64,000 nucleotides of DNA from an uncultured Dorea sp. (lineage in GTDB: Bacteria > Bacillota > Clostridia > Lachnospirales > Lachnospiraceae). The stretch is from positions 62,001 to 126,000 of the forward strand of contig CAJUMF010000003.1 of NCBI GenBank assembly GCA_910586965.1, written 5' to 3'. The first letter of the stretch is position 1; each line of letters opens with the position of its first letter. A program made the translations under genes and the position numbers. The notes under the pieces are model-generated. The model worked only from the letters and a program-made list of their open reading frames with translations, was not told where the DNA came from and ran no database searches. Positions 35,425 to 44,294 of this stretch are shown in pieces.

Positions 35425-36957
35425 ATGCAGACGGCTGAATGGAGAAAAGATTATGAGGAGTTCGAGGAAGTGACCAGACAATTTTTTGCAGGTGAAGTTC
35501 CGGTTCCAAAGTATAAAGGCTTTTCGGGCGGTTTCGGAAGTTATGCCCAGAGGGGCGGTAAAGCAAGTATGTTAAGACTCCGTCTTCCCGGAGGAAGGGT
35601 AGACAAGGAGAAGCTTGGGTTTGTTGTCAGGGCGATTGATAAATATAAGATTGATAAAGTACATTTTACAACTTGCCAGACAATACAGCTTCATAATCTG
35701 GATGCAGATGCAGTGTGCGAGCTTGCAGTGGAAGCGTTGGACTATGGGATCATAACGCGAGGCGGCGGCGGGGATTTCCCGAGAAATGTTATGGTATCCC
35801 CGCTGTCAGGGGTAGAGCAGGGAGAGTATTTTGACGTGTCTCCTTATGCAGATGCAGCGGCGGATTATCTGATGGGCTTTATCAAGACGGTAAAGCTGCC
35901 GAGAAAGTTGAAGGTATGCTTTTCCAATTCTCCGAAAAATGAACCTCATGCGACATTCCGGGATTTGGGATTTGCAGCGAGGGCAGACGGAAAATTCGAT
36001 GTCTACAGTGCAGGCGGCCTTGGAAATAATCCTAAAATGGGAGTGAGAGTAGCGGAAGCAGTTGACGGAAGCCAGATTTTATATTATATCAAAGCGATGG
36101 TAAATATGTTTGTGGCTTACGGCAATTATGAAAACCGCGCAAAGGCCAGGACCCGCTATATGCAAGAGGTTCTTGGAGATAAGTATGCAGCATGTTTCAG
36201 AGAAAAGCTTCTTGAAGTTATGGAAACGGAAAAGCTGGATATTCATGTAGAAGCCCGGGAGATTGCGAAAGAATCTGACGGTGTAAAAGTCTGTCACAAA
36301 AGGGCGGTTCTGCAGAAACAAGAAGGGCTGTATGCAGTCATGTATCATCCGGTTGGCGGGTGTCCGAAGCCTTCGAAGTTTAAAGAGATTTATGACGCTA
36401 TGACGGATATGGAGCAGGTGGAACTGCGGATTGCGCCGGATGAGACAGTTTACATTATCAATTGTACAGGAAGTGAGGCGGATAGATTTCTGGAGATTAC
36501 TTCGGATAGTGCAGATACGGTGTTTGAGTCTTCTGTAGCGTGCATTGGCGCGTCAATCTGTCAGGTTGGTGTGAGAGATTCTCAGAATCTTCTCCGGACA
36601 CTTACAGAACAAGCAAAGGAATGGGGGTATGAAGACGGTGTTCTTCCGCAGATTCATATCTCTGGCTGTCCATCTTCTTGCGGAACGCACCAGATTGGAA
36701 GGATTGGTTTCCGCGGCGGTGTGAAAAAGGCGGACGGAGCGATGCAGCCAGCTTTCGTGCTCACTGTGAATGGCAGAGACGCGGAAGGCATAGAACACTT
36801 TGGAGATCAGGTCGGGACGATTCTGGAAAAAGATATTCCCGCATTTTTAAAGGAGCTTGGAGAGGAGATTTCTAAGTCAGGGATGATGTATGATGAATGG
36901 TATGAAGAACATGCGGAGCGTTTTGCTGAGATTGCAAAGCCATATATAGAATCATGA
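35425..36957 (+). CDS. Siroheme nitrite/sulfite reductase
   Basis: Protein of 510 residues of the NirA/Sir family. The iron-sulfur and siroheme ligands are visible as SVACIGASICQVG and ISGCPSSCGTHQIG; RGGGGDFPRNV is the siroheme-binding loop. Two half-repeats (about 50-300 and 310-500) fit the family. Electrons would come from ferredoxin. Whether nitrite or sulfite is reduced cannot be told, as no assimilation genes are nearby. It overlaps the next gene by 4 bases. Confidence 0.85.
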   Translation: MQTAEWRKDYEEFEEVTRQFFAGEVPVPKYKGFSGGFGSYAQRGGKASMLRLRLPGGRVDKEKLGFVVRAIDKYKIDKVHFTTCQTIQLHNLDADAVCELAVEALDYGIITRGGGGDFPRNVMVSPLSGVEQGEYFDVSPYADAAADYLMGFIKTVKLPRKLKVCFSNSPKNEPHATFRDLGFAARADGKFDVYSAGGLGNNPKMGVRVAEAVDGSQILYYIKAMVNMFVAYGNYENRAKARTRYMQEVLGDKYAACFREKLLEVMETEKLDIHVEAREIAKESDGVKVCHKRAVLQKQEGLYAVMYHPVGGCPKPSKFKEIYDAMTDMEQVELRIAPDETVYIINCTGSEADRFLEITSDSADTVFESSVACIGASICQVGVRDSQNLLRTLTEQAKEWGYEDGVLPQIHISGCPSSCGTHQIGRIGFRGGVKKADGAMQPAFVLTVNGRDAEGIEHFGDQVGTILEKDIPAFLKELGEEISKSGMMYDEWYEEHAERFAEIAKPYIES

Positions 36958-37370
36958 TCGTGATAACTGTTATTGACGATAATATGGGAATGATGTTCAA
37001 CAACAGGCGTCAGAGCCAGGACTGCATCCTGCGGGAGCAGATTCTGGCTCTTGCAGGCTCGGGCAGGCTGTGGATGAACCACTATACATACAGACAGTTT
37101 TTGAACTGTGACAGTGCGTCCATTACCGTAGACGATGCGTTTTTGGCAAAAGCTGGTGCGGGAGAATATTGTTTTGTAGAGAATGTTTCGCCGGCCTGTT
37201 ATGAAAAGCATATAGAAAAGATTGTCTTGTTTCGATGGAATCGAACGTATCCGGCAGATTTTTACTTTGATATTGATCTTGCCGGCTCTGAATGGAGGCA
37301 AGTGGAAACTGAGGAATTCCCGGGCTCTTCACATAAAAAAATAACTAAGGAGACATATATTCATGGGTAA
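36954..37370 (+). CDS. Conserved protein of unknown function, 138 residues
   Basis: I do not recognise a functional family with certainty. It starts MIVITVIDDNMGMMFNNRRQ and has LWMNHYTYRQF in the middle; similar proteins in related bacteria are sometimes labelled ribonuclease Z, but no metallo-beta-lactamase HxHxDH motif is present, so that label is not supported. No signal peptide or membrane segment. ATGA overlap with the siroheme reductase and 8-base overlap with the nuclease gene imply co-translation, perhaps linked through expression rather than function. Confidence 0.7.
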   Translation: MIVITVIDDNMGMMFNNRRQSQDCILREQILALAGSGRLWMNHYTYRQFLNCDSASITVDDAFLAKAGAGEYCFVENVSPACYEKHIEKIVLFRWNRTYPADFYFDIDLAGSEWRQVETEEFPGSSHKKITKETYIHG

Positions 37371-38274
37371 AGGCAGAGGCTCTTTGTTATTATCTTTGCT
37401 TGTCTGGTGTATGATATTGCCGTCATGCAAAGCGGAGGAAACGGATAAAACGATAGAGATATCGCAGCCGGAAGCGGCGGTGCATATGTCGGAGGAGACG
37501 GGTGCTAACGAGCTTCCTGAATATACCGGTCTGCCGTATACGGCCGTTAATGGAAATCAACCGGAATTTACAGAGAGTGACCTTACGACAGAGTCTTTTG
37601 AGACGTATAGTGAACTGGACGGATTGGGGAGATGCCAGAGAGCATATGCAAATATCGGAACGGATCTGATGCCGACAGAAAAGAGAGGATCTATCGGAAA
37701 AGTGAGGCCTTCGGGATGGCATACAGTTAAGTATGATGATGTAGAAGGAAAATACTTGTATAACCGCTGTCATTTGATCGGCTATCAGTTAACGGCGGAG
37801 AATGCAAATGTCAAGAATCTGATAACCGGAACCCGTTACTTAAATACGGAAGGGATGCTTCCTTTTGAAAATATGGTGGCCGATTATGTAAGAGAGACAG
37901 AGAATCATGTCTTATACAGAGTAACCCCTTTTTATACAGATGATAACCTGGTAGCTGACGGCGTGCAGATTGAGGCGATGTCTGTAGAGGACCAGGGAGA
38001 AGGTATCCTTTTTAACGTGTACTGTTATAATGTCCAGCCGGGTATTTCTATTGATTATTCTACTGGTGAGAGCCGGGTGGATACAGACGGTGTATCAGAG
38101 ATGCCAGAGCCGCAAGGGAGCACTTATATTGTAAATACAAATACCCATAAATTCCATGTACCATCTTGCTCCAGTGTCAAACAGATGGATGAGGCCAATA
38201 CAGAAGAGTATACCGGGAACAGGCAAGAGTTGGAGCAGCAAGGATATGAACCGTGTAAAAGGTGTAAGCCATAA
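37363..38274 (+). CDS. Secreted DNA/RNA non-specific endonuclease, probable lipoprotein
   Basis: Exported protein of 303 residues. An N-terminal hydrophobic stretch ends in LPSC (residues 19-22), a plausible though atypical lipobox. The central domain has YNRCHLIGYQL near 131-141, matching the DRGH-type catalytic His motif of streptococcal secreted DNases, and NLITGTRYLN with the metal-binding Asn. A C-terminal module of about 50 residues (YIVNTNTHKFHVPSC to CKRC) has four Cys/His-type positions and recurs in secreted nucleases and ComEC-like proteins. Role: degradation of external DNA at the cell surface. Confidence 0.82.
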   Translation: MGKGRGSLLLSLLVWCMILPSCKAEETDKTIEISQPEAAVHMSEETGANELPEYTGLPYTAVNGNQPEFTESDLTTESFETYSELDGLGRCQRAYANIGTDLMPTEKRGSIGKVRPSGWHTVKYDDVEGKYLYNRCHLIGYQLTAENANVKNLITGTRYLNTEGMLPFENMVADYVRETENHVLYRVTPFYTDDNLVADGVQIEAMSVEDQGEGILFNVYCYNVQPGISIDYSTGESRVDTDGVSEMPEPQGSTYIVNTNTHKFHVPSCSSVKQMDEANTEEYTGNRQELEQQGYEPCKRCKP

Positions 38275-38382
38275 AGGAATGATAAGTTTGGCGGCTGTTA
38301 TAAGATTATTATGAGAAAAAGGTGGCGATGTCCGGCAAAACTACATATATTAGCAGTAAAAGAATAGAAAGAGTGACGTAAC

Positions 38383-39144
38383 ATGCCTTATTCAGTAATG
38401 CTCGACGCGGGCCACGGGGGGAGCGATCCCGGAGCAGTCTATAATGGCCGGCAGGAAAAGGATGATACTTTAAGGCTTACGCTGGCAATTGGAGAAATCC
38501 TGCAGAATAATGGGGTAGATGTGGAATACACACGGACGACAGATGTATATGAAAGTCCGTTTGAGAAAGCTATGGAGGCGAACAATGCAGGAGTGGATTT
38601 TTTTGTATCCATACACCGGAATTCTTTTCCTACGGACAATCAGGTGATGGGTGTGGAAAGTCTGGTCTATGACTTGTCCGGCATCAAGTACGAAATGGCC
38701 CAGAATATTGACGAGCAGCTTGAGGCTGTCGGATTTGTAGACTTGGGAGTGAAGGCGAGACCTAATCTTGTGGTGCTGAAACGGACAAATATGCCGTCGG
38801 TCCTGGTTGAAGTCGGATTTATCAATTCTGATACAGACAATCAATTATTTGACGATAACTTTCAGGATATTGCGGAGGCGATAGCCAGAGGGATCCTGGA
38901 TACGCTGTCTAACGTAGGTGCTGTCAAGGAAAACTACTACCGGGTGCAGGTGGGCCTGTATCGGAATAATCGAAATGCAGAGCGTCTGTTGGAGGAGCTT
39001 TTGTCGCAGGATTTTCCGGCATATATAGATAATGTGGGAGAATATATACGGGTGCTTGTAGGCGGATATGGTGACCTGAATGATGCGGTGGCGATGGAGC
39101 AGAGGCTTAGGCAGGCGGGGTATGATACTTTGATTGTGAGTTAA
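38383..39144 (+). CDS. N-acetylmuramoyl-L-alanine amidase with SPOR domain
   Basis: Amidase_3 enzyme of 253 residues that cuts between MurNAc and L-Ala. Zinc ligands: MLDAGHGGSDPGA (His), FVSIHRNS (His) and the catalytic Glu in VLVEVGFI. A SPOR domain (about 183-253, YYRVQVGLYRN and VGGYG) binds denuded glycan strands. No signal peptide is present, so it is either released by lysis or a sporulation/mother-cell enzyme such as CwlD-like proteins. AAAGAGTGACG precedes the ATG. Confidence 0.87.
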   Translation: MPYSVMLDAGHGGSDPGAVYNGRQEKDDTLRLTLAIGEILQNNGVDVEYTRTTDVYESPFEKAMEANNAGVDFFVSIHRNSFPTDNQVMGVESLVYDLSGIKYEMAQNIDEQLEAVGFVDLGVKARPNLVVLKRTNMPSVLVEVGFINSDTDNQLFDDNFQDIAEAIARGILDTLSNVGAVKENYYRVQVGLYRNNRNAERLLEELLSQDFPAYIDNVGEYIRVLVGGYGDLNDAVAMEQRLRQAGYDTLIVS

Positions 39145-39161
39145 AGAAATAAGCAATGAAG

Positions 39162-39189
39162 CGGAGGGATGATATATCTCTCCGTTTTT
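39162..39189 (+). terminator. Terminator after the amidase gene
   Basis: CGGAGGGAT at 39162-39170 pairs with ATCTCTCCG at 39176-39184 (one G-T pair), followed by TTTTT. Confidence 0.75.
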
Positions 39190-39244
39190 GTGTGTAAAGA
39201 AGTGTGAAATGGAATATAGCATCGAAGTTGTGATGTTGCAGAAG

Positions 39245-39273
39245 TTGACAAATTGGTGGGGGGGGGGTTTACT
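39245..39273 (+). promoter_or_regulatory. Promoter with a G10 tract in the spacer (candidate phase-variable switch)
   Basis: TTGACA at 39245-39250 is followed by a 17-base spacer that includes ten consecutive G (39258-39267), then TTTACT at 39268-39273 as -10. It lies 42 bases before the start of a large secreted protein. Gain or loss of a G by slippage would change the spacer to 16 or 18 and so alter expression, as known for porA and opc of Neisseria. The -10 is only 4 of 6, as often seen in such switches. Confidence 0.55.
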
Positions 39274-39314
39274 GGGATTAGTATTATTAATATGTTCCAG
39301 GAAAGGAGAACGTT

Positions 39315-42300
39315 ATGAAAAAAAGGTATTTGGCAATACTTCTGGCAATAGCAACAGTGTTAGGCCAGACAGCAGGGACAGGGCAAGTAGTCCTGGCGGC
39401 GCAGATTGAAGAGGAAAAGCCGCAAGAGGGAGAGGTATTGCAGGAAAAAGAAGGGGAAGAAGAGGAAGTCGGAGAAACCGGAGAAAAGAAACCGGAGACG
39501 GAAGACGCGGTAACCGCAGATAAAAAAGAGCAGGCTGATGAAACGCAGAATGAGGGAGGTGTGCAGCCGGCAGGGGAAGAGAAAGAAGAGATACCCACTG
39601 CAGATATGCCGGAGGAGAAAAAAGAAACATATGCTGAGAAGAACGTGTCTGCAGCAGCATTGTCGGAGGATAATGCGAAGGCAGGCGAACCCGAGTTACA
39701 GCTTAATTTTTGGGATTTAAGCGACAAAGTCGCAGGGTTTCCGGGCGCTGAGCTTTCAGTCTCGAAAGATGACGCAGGGAATTGTTATGATGCAGACGAC
39801 AATACATATCCAATCGTCGTTACAAATATTGTAAGTGAAAATACAAATATTGTATCTGTAAAGGAAGAGGAAACAGAGTGGACTCTTGAATTAAAAAATC
39901 CTGGGAAAACGAATATTACAATTTATTGTTGTAAGAAGGATGATGCCACAAAGACTTTCCAAAAGAAAGTACAGATTGATGTCAGAAATGATATGTATTA
40001 CATGAATATATTTGGCGATGACAAGATACAAAATATGCTTTTTGGTGACAATATGGAGCTGGTTGCTAACGTCTGGGGCGAGCGTCAAAATGAAAATGGT
40101 CTTCCTGTCCCAATAGATACAAAAGATTTAAAAATCACATGGGGATGTGAGGTGAGCGAGGAGGACGCAGCAGAAATAGAGAAAGGAATCAAATTGACAC
40201 ATGATGCGGAGGATCCCCTAAGATGTCAGATTACAGCCCCTGAACATGGATATGGTTATTCAATTAATGTGTATGTCAAGGCATTCAAAGAAGATGAGGA
40301 GGTTGCATCTGCAAGCGTATACTTAAATGTCAATGATTCTTATGATGTCATCGAACCGGCTTCCATTGATACGGATATTTTTCCGGGACAAACTATTGAG
40401 ATACAAAATCTTGGAGCGTACCACTATGATAAAGAAGTGGGTAGGACACTAAAAGGAGACAAGATTACCTTTGAGTTTGACCCGGAGTTTTGTGAGATTA
40501 AACGGGGAGATAAGGTAATAAACAGCGGGGATGGAGAAAAGCAGGATTCAGGGAATTATACCATAAAGAGATTAAGATCAGATAGTTTTGTAATTAACAT
40601 TTATTCATGGGCTCAGGAAAGTGGTGAGTGGACGAGAACTGCAAGCGACTCCTGGAGCTTCGATTACTGTAATTATGATGAGCTCGATTTTGATCAGGAT
40701 TCTTATGATGTATTTGCCAGCGACGACCCGGAAGAGAATGAGACGATAGACATAAAGCTTAATACAGAAAGTATCGGAGAAAATGCTTCTGTTGAATGGA
40801 CAGTGGGCGTGAGGGGAGGAGAAGAGTACGGTTTTGTGAAGACAATAGACCCGAGCAATTATACCGCATCAGGAAATACTCTTACGCTGAATGGAAACAA
40901 TATAAAAAAGGCACTGCAGGCGCTGGGACAGGAGGGAGATTATCTATGGGTTTCTGTTCTTGCAACTGTAAAAATTGATGGCGTAGAGGCGACAAGAGCT
41001 GAAACGGGAGTGTCAATCAGAACGCCGAGGTATGAACTGGAAAGCGTCAAGGATAAAACATTAGTTTTGGATGAATGGATGTATTATGATAAACAGACCT
41101 CCTGCTATGTAGAAAATAAAAAATATCCAGACGGGCGAGATATTCCAGTCACTCTTTCAGATATTGTGCTCGAACAGGAAGAAACTGTATGGGAGAAGTC
41201 GGAAGAAGCTTCTGGAATAATATTAAAAGCAGTTGGATGCGGAGAGGCAGCCGTTACGTTCAAAACGACGAGTGAGGAGCTGGGAGAGAAGAATTTCACG
41301 GTAAATATGAGTGTTACGGATGATATGTACTTCCTTTATGTTAATGGAGGTTCGGATTACATACGGATTTTACCGGGGCAATCCCGCAAGCTTGATGTTG
41401 AGGTAGAGCATAGATATTATGACAGCAAGAATAAGGAGATAAAGGAAGAAGTAGTGAAAGACCCGTCTCCGTATCTTACATACCATGACTTTAATGAAAG
41501 TATCATCAGTGTGAAAGCCGGGATAATTACCGCAAAACCGTTACAGGAAGAGTATGAGTACGCGGATTCCGGACTGCGGATACATCTTTCGATGCCAAGG
41601 GATGGCAGGGATAATTTTGAATGTGATGAAATGTTGGGTGTTGAAGTTACTAGTTGCTATTATCAGGCCGTCATCGAGAAGATGTATGTAGAGCCGGGTG
41701 AGGTCGTATCTTCTGTTCCTGTAAAATTGCTGCGTTTTGATACAGAACATGTGAATGGGATTGAAGAAAAAGGAATCACCTATCAGTTGGAAGATGGGTG
41801 GAATGTCACATTGAATAAAGAGAAGACCGGATTTACGGTTGGAAAAGACCTTGAAGAAGGGGAGCAACTGGGCGTTGGCGTTATAGTTGAGAAGAAAGCA
41901 GATAGTGTGGATGAGGGATCTATCACGGAATACGCATGGCTGGATATGGAAGTTTGCAAGCATAACTTTGTGGTGAAGTCCACGAAGCAGGATAACTGTA
42001 CCGTTGAGGGTGTAAAGACACTGGAATGCAGCAAATGCCATACTGTCAAAACAGAATCTATCCCGAAGACAAGCCATTCATTCGGTGCATGGACAACAAC
42101 CAGAGAGGCCACCGTATTTGCAGAGGGTGAGCAGACCAGAACTTGCGGACGCTGCCATACATCTGAGAGGAAAGCCACAGCAAAATTAAAGGCATTTGTA
42201 AAGCTGAATGCAAAGAGTATCCCGTTGAAAGTAAAGCAGTCCACTACAGCAATAAAAGTGACGATGGAAAAAGGGGACAGCATCGCTTCATGGAAGAGCA

Positions 42301-42695
42301 GCAAATCAAAAGTGGCAACTGTCAATTCCAAGGGAAAGATTACAGGTAAGAAAGTAGGGACAGCAAAGATAACTGTAACGTTAAAGAGCGGTGTGAAAGC
42401 TACAGTAAAAGTAAAAGTCCAGAAAAAGGAAGTGACGACATCGAAGCTTTCTGTAACAGGGAAAACATCTAAGATTGGAAAGAAACTGACGCTGAAAAAA
42501 GGAAAGAGCGCAGCTTTGGCAGCAACGGTTACTCCAATTACAAGTAAACAGAAAGTAACTTACAAATCTTCTAATAAAAAGGTTGCGGCAGTAACTTCAA
42601 AAGGGAAGATTACAGCTAAAAAACCCGGAAAAGCAAAGATTACCGTAAAATCTGGTAAGAAAAAAGTGGTAATCACAGTGACAGTAAAGAAGTAA
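39315..42695 (+). CDS. Large secreted surface protein with Ig-like (Big_2) repeats
   Basis: Exported protein of 1126 residues. Signal peptide about 1-29 (LAILLAIATVLG then VLAA), a Glu/Lys-rich acidic linker at about 30-115, a long beta-rich central part of unrecognised domains, a Cys-rich segment at about 885-945 with two CxxC pairs (ECSKCH, TCGRCH), and two C-terminal Big_2-type repeats at about 955-1035 and 1040-1126, each with VTYKSS/ASWKSS and KGKITGKK patterns. No LPxTG signal or membrane tail is seen, so attachment is unclear. AGGAAAGGAG precedes the ATG. Expression is probably phase variable. Function unknown; adhesin-like. Confidence 0.8.
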   Translation: MKKRYLAILLAIATVLGQTAGTGQVVLAAQIEEEKPQEGEVLQEKEGEEEEVGETGEKKPETEDAVTADKKEQADETQNEGGVQPAGEEKEEIPTADMPEEKKETYAEKNVSAAALSEDNAKAGEPELQLNFWDLSDKVAGFPGAELSVSKDDAGNCYDADDNTYPIVVTNIVSENTNIVSVKEEETEWTLELKNPGKTNITIYCCKKDDATKTFQKKVQIDVRNDMYYMNIFGDDKIQNMLFGDNMELVANVWGERQNENGLPVPIDTKDLKITWGCEVSEEDAAEIEKGIKLTHDAEDPLRCQITAPEHGYGYSINVYVKAFKEDEEVASASVYLNVNDSYDVIEPASIDTDIFPGQTIEIQNLGAYHYDKEVGRTLKGDKITFEFDPEFCEIKRGDKVINSGDGEKQDSGNYTIKRLRSDSFVINIYSWAQESGEWTRTASDSWSFDYCNYDELDFDQDSYDVFASDDPEENETIDIKLNTESIGENASVEWTVGVRGGEEYGFVKTIDPSNYTASGNTLTLNGNNIKKALQALGQEGDYLWVSVLATVKIDGVEATRAETGVSIRTPRYELESVKDKTLVLDEWMYYDKQTSCYVENKKYPDGRDIPVTLSDIVLEQEETVWEKSEEASGIILKAVGCGEAAVTFKTTSEELGEKNFTVNMSVTDDMYFLYVNGGSDYIRILPGQSRKLDVEVEHRYYDSKNKEIKEEVVKDPSPYLTYHDFNESIISVKAGIITAKPLQEEYEYADSGLRIHLSMPRDGRDNFECDEMLGVEVTSCYYQAVIEKMYVEPGEVVSSVPVKLLRFDTEHVNGIEEKGITYQLEDGWNVTLNKEKTGFTVGKDLEEGEQLGVGVIVEKKADSVDEGSITEYAWLDMEVCKHNFVVKSTKQDNCTVEGVKTLECSKCHTVKTESIPKTSHSFGAWTTTREATVFAEGEQTRTCGRCHTSERKATAKLKAFVKLNAKSIPLKVKQSTTAIKVTMEKGDSIASWKSSKSKVATVNSKGKITGKKVGTAKITVTLKSGVKATVKVKVQKKEVTTSKLSVTGKTSKIGKKLTLKKGKSAALAATVTPITSKQKVTYKSSNKKVAAVTSKGKITAKKPGKAKITVKSGKKKVVITVTVKK

Positions 42696-42712
42696 AAGTT
42701 AAGATCCAGGAA

Positions 42713-42753
42713 CCGGTGGTATAGATTTTTTGAGTCTGTACCATCGGTTTTTT
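42713..42753 (+). terminator. Terminator after the surface protein gene
   Basis: CCGGTGGTATAGA at 42713-42725 pairs with TCTGTACCATCGG at 42735-42747 with G-T wobbles, followed by TTTTTT. Confidence 0.7.
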
Positions 42754-44157
42754 GTCCAATTATATGGAGGGCGTTGTCAAGGGAGATGAATACTGGCCGG
42801 GAAGCGGAACTGAATATTGGCCCAATATGACACAAGAGACAGATCCGACAAAAGTAAAATGGGCGAGATTCATCGGAAAAAACGGCGTAGGTATTTATGA
42901 ATATGATAATGGAGGCGACGGGTGGTATCGGCCGCATGAAAACTGTAAGATGCGTTTTCTCGGCAAACAGTATGAATTCTGCGAGGTGTGTAAAGAAGGA
43001 TTGAGAAAAGCTTTCTGTAAATCGACCGCTCAGAGTAAGTACTTTATCGTAAGAAAAGGCGATAAAGAGGCGACGGGAGATACTTTGGGCGAGAAGCTCA
43101 AGTTAACATATAAGGATGCGGAAGGAAACGAGGTGACGGGTGTACCGGCAAAGGCGGGTACATATAAAGTTGAAGCGGCTTTCGAGGGTAATGAAACATA
43201 TGATGCGTGTTCGATCGCGGCAGAATATACGATAGAACTTCCGGATTTGATTACATTAGGTGTTGAAAATAAGGTATTCGATGGAAAACCAGTTGTGCCT
43301 GATGTAAAAGTTAAATATGATAAAGAATATGAAGTGAAATATCACTATACAGGGACTATTCCGAGGGTACAGAGCAGTTATGGCAGAACAGAAAGATGCT
43401 CAGAGAATACAGTTCTTGAAAGATGTCTATTGTCACTGGTATGGGACAGATTGTGCACCGATTCTCTCTCGTGCATACGATGAGAAATTTGTAGAGAATG
43501 GGAAACCAGTTGATCTTGCTCCGCATTTCCATACCTATGTTTCGGGAAAAGATGTACCTGTAAAATATGTGATTTCTTATTATGCGGAGGCAGTGCTTGA
43601 TACGAATGGAAAGGATACCTTGCCGGTTAAACTGGATGGCAAAACTTATAACCTTGCAAAGATAAGAGGCGGGACAACATTCACAATTCAGCCGAAAGGC
43701 ACGACTACAACAGTGAACCAGCCTAAGACACTTACACTTTCTAAGATCAGCTATAAGTATGACGGAAAAGTAAAGAAACCGTCTGTAACAGTAAAAGGTA
43801 CGGCAGGAAAAGTCATTCCGGCATCAAATTATACGGTTACTTATGCAAAGGGTAGAAAAAATGTTGCTGTATATGCGGTAACGGTGACATTCAAAGGTCA
43901 ATATAAAGGGACGCTTTCAGGAAGTTTTAAGATCGTACCGAAAACAACAGTATTCCGCAAAGAAGAAGTTTACAAGCGGAGTAAAGACCGTTACGATCAA
44001 AAAGAATAAGACGACTTCGAAGAAGATTACGAAATTAAAGAAGAATAAAAAATACTATGTAAGAATCCGCACATATAAGATAGTAAAAGTGAATGGAAAA
44101 TCTAAAAAGGTTTACTCATCATGGACAAAAGTAAAGAGTGCGAAAACGAAAAGGTAA
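42752..44157 (+). pseudogene. Decayed secreted M64-like (IgA-peptidase type) metallopeptidase
   Basis: The remains read in three frames. Frame one (42752-about 43375) begins in mid-protein with a Trp-rich stretch and WYRPHENCKMRFLG, FCEVC, typical of the end of the M64 peptidase domain; the signal peptide and the zinc HExxH part are missing. Frame two (about 43380-about 43960) continues with beta domains. Frame three (about 43960-44157) encodes a fibronectin-III-like end with KKYYVRIRTYK and SSWTKVKS. The second break also seems to have lost part of the domain. It starts right after a terminator with no promoter or ribosome site. Almost certainly non-functional. Confidence 0.75.
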
Positions 44158-44191
44158 TGTAAATATATAAGGCTTAAAATATGAGCTGAAA

Positions 44192-44245
44192 AAAACAGGA
44201 GCAGGCGAGTCTGAAAAGAAGGAAGATTATGCCTGCTCCTGTTTT
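44192..44245. terminator. Bidirectional terminator
   Basis: AAAACAGGAGCAGGC at 44192-44206 pairs perfectly with GCCTGCTCCTGTTTT at 44231-44245 (15 pairs). A-rich before and T-rich after, it can serve both the pseudogene and the minus-strand alpha-galactosidase. Confidence 0.75.
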
Positions 44246-44294
44246 ATATTATTTCACTGCCGATTTTGGAGGACGACAGATGAAATACGATAAT

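Noticed and set aside
36954..37370. Ribonuclease Z
   Set aside because: No HxHxDH metal motif; the protein is too short for that family.
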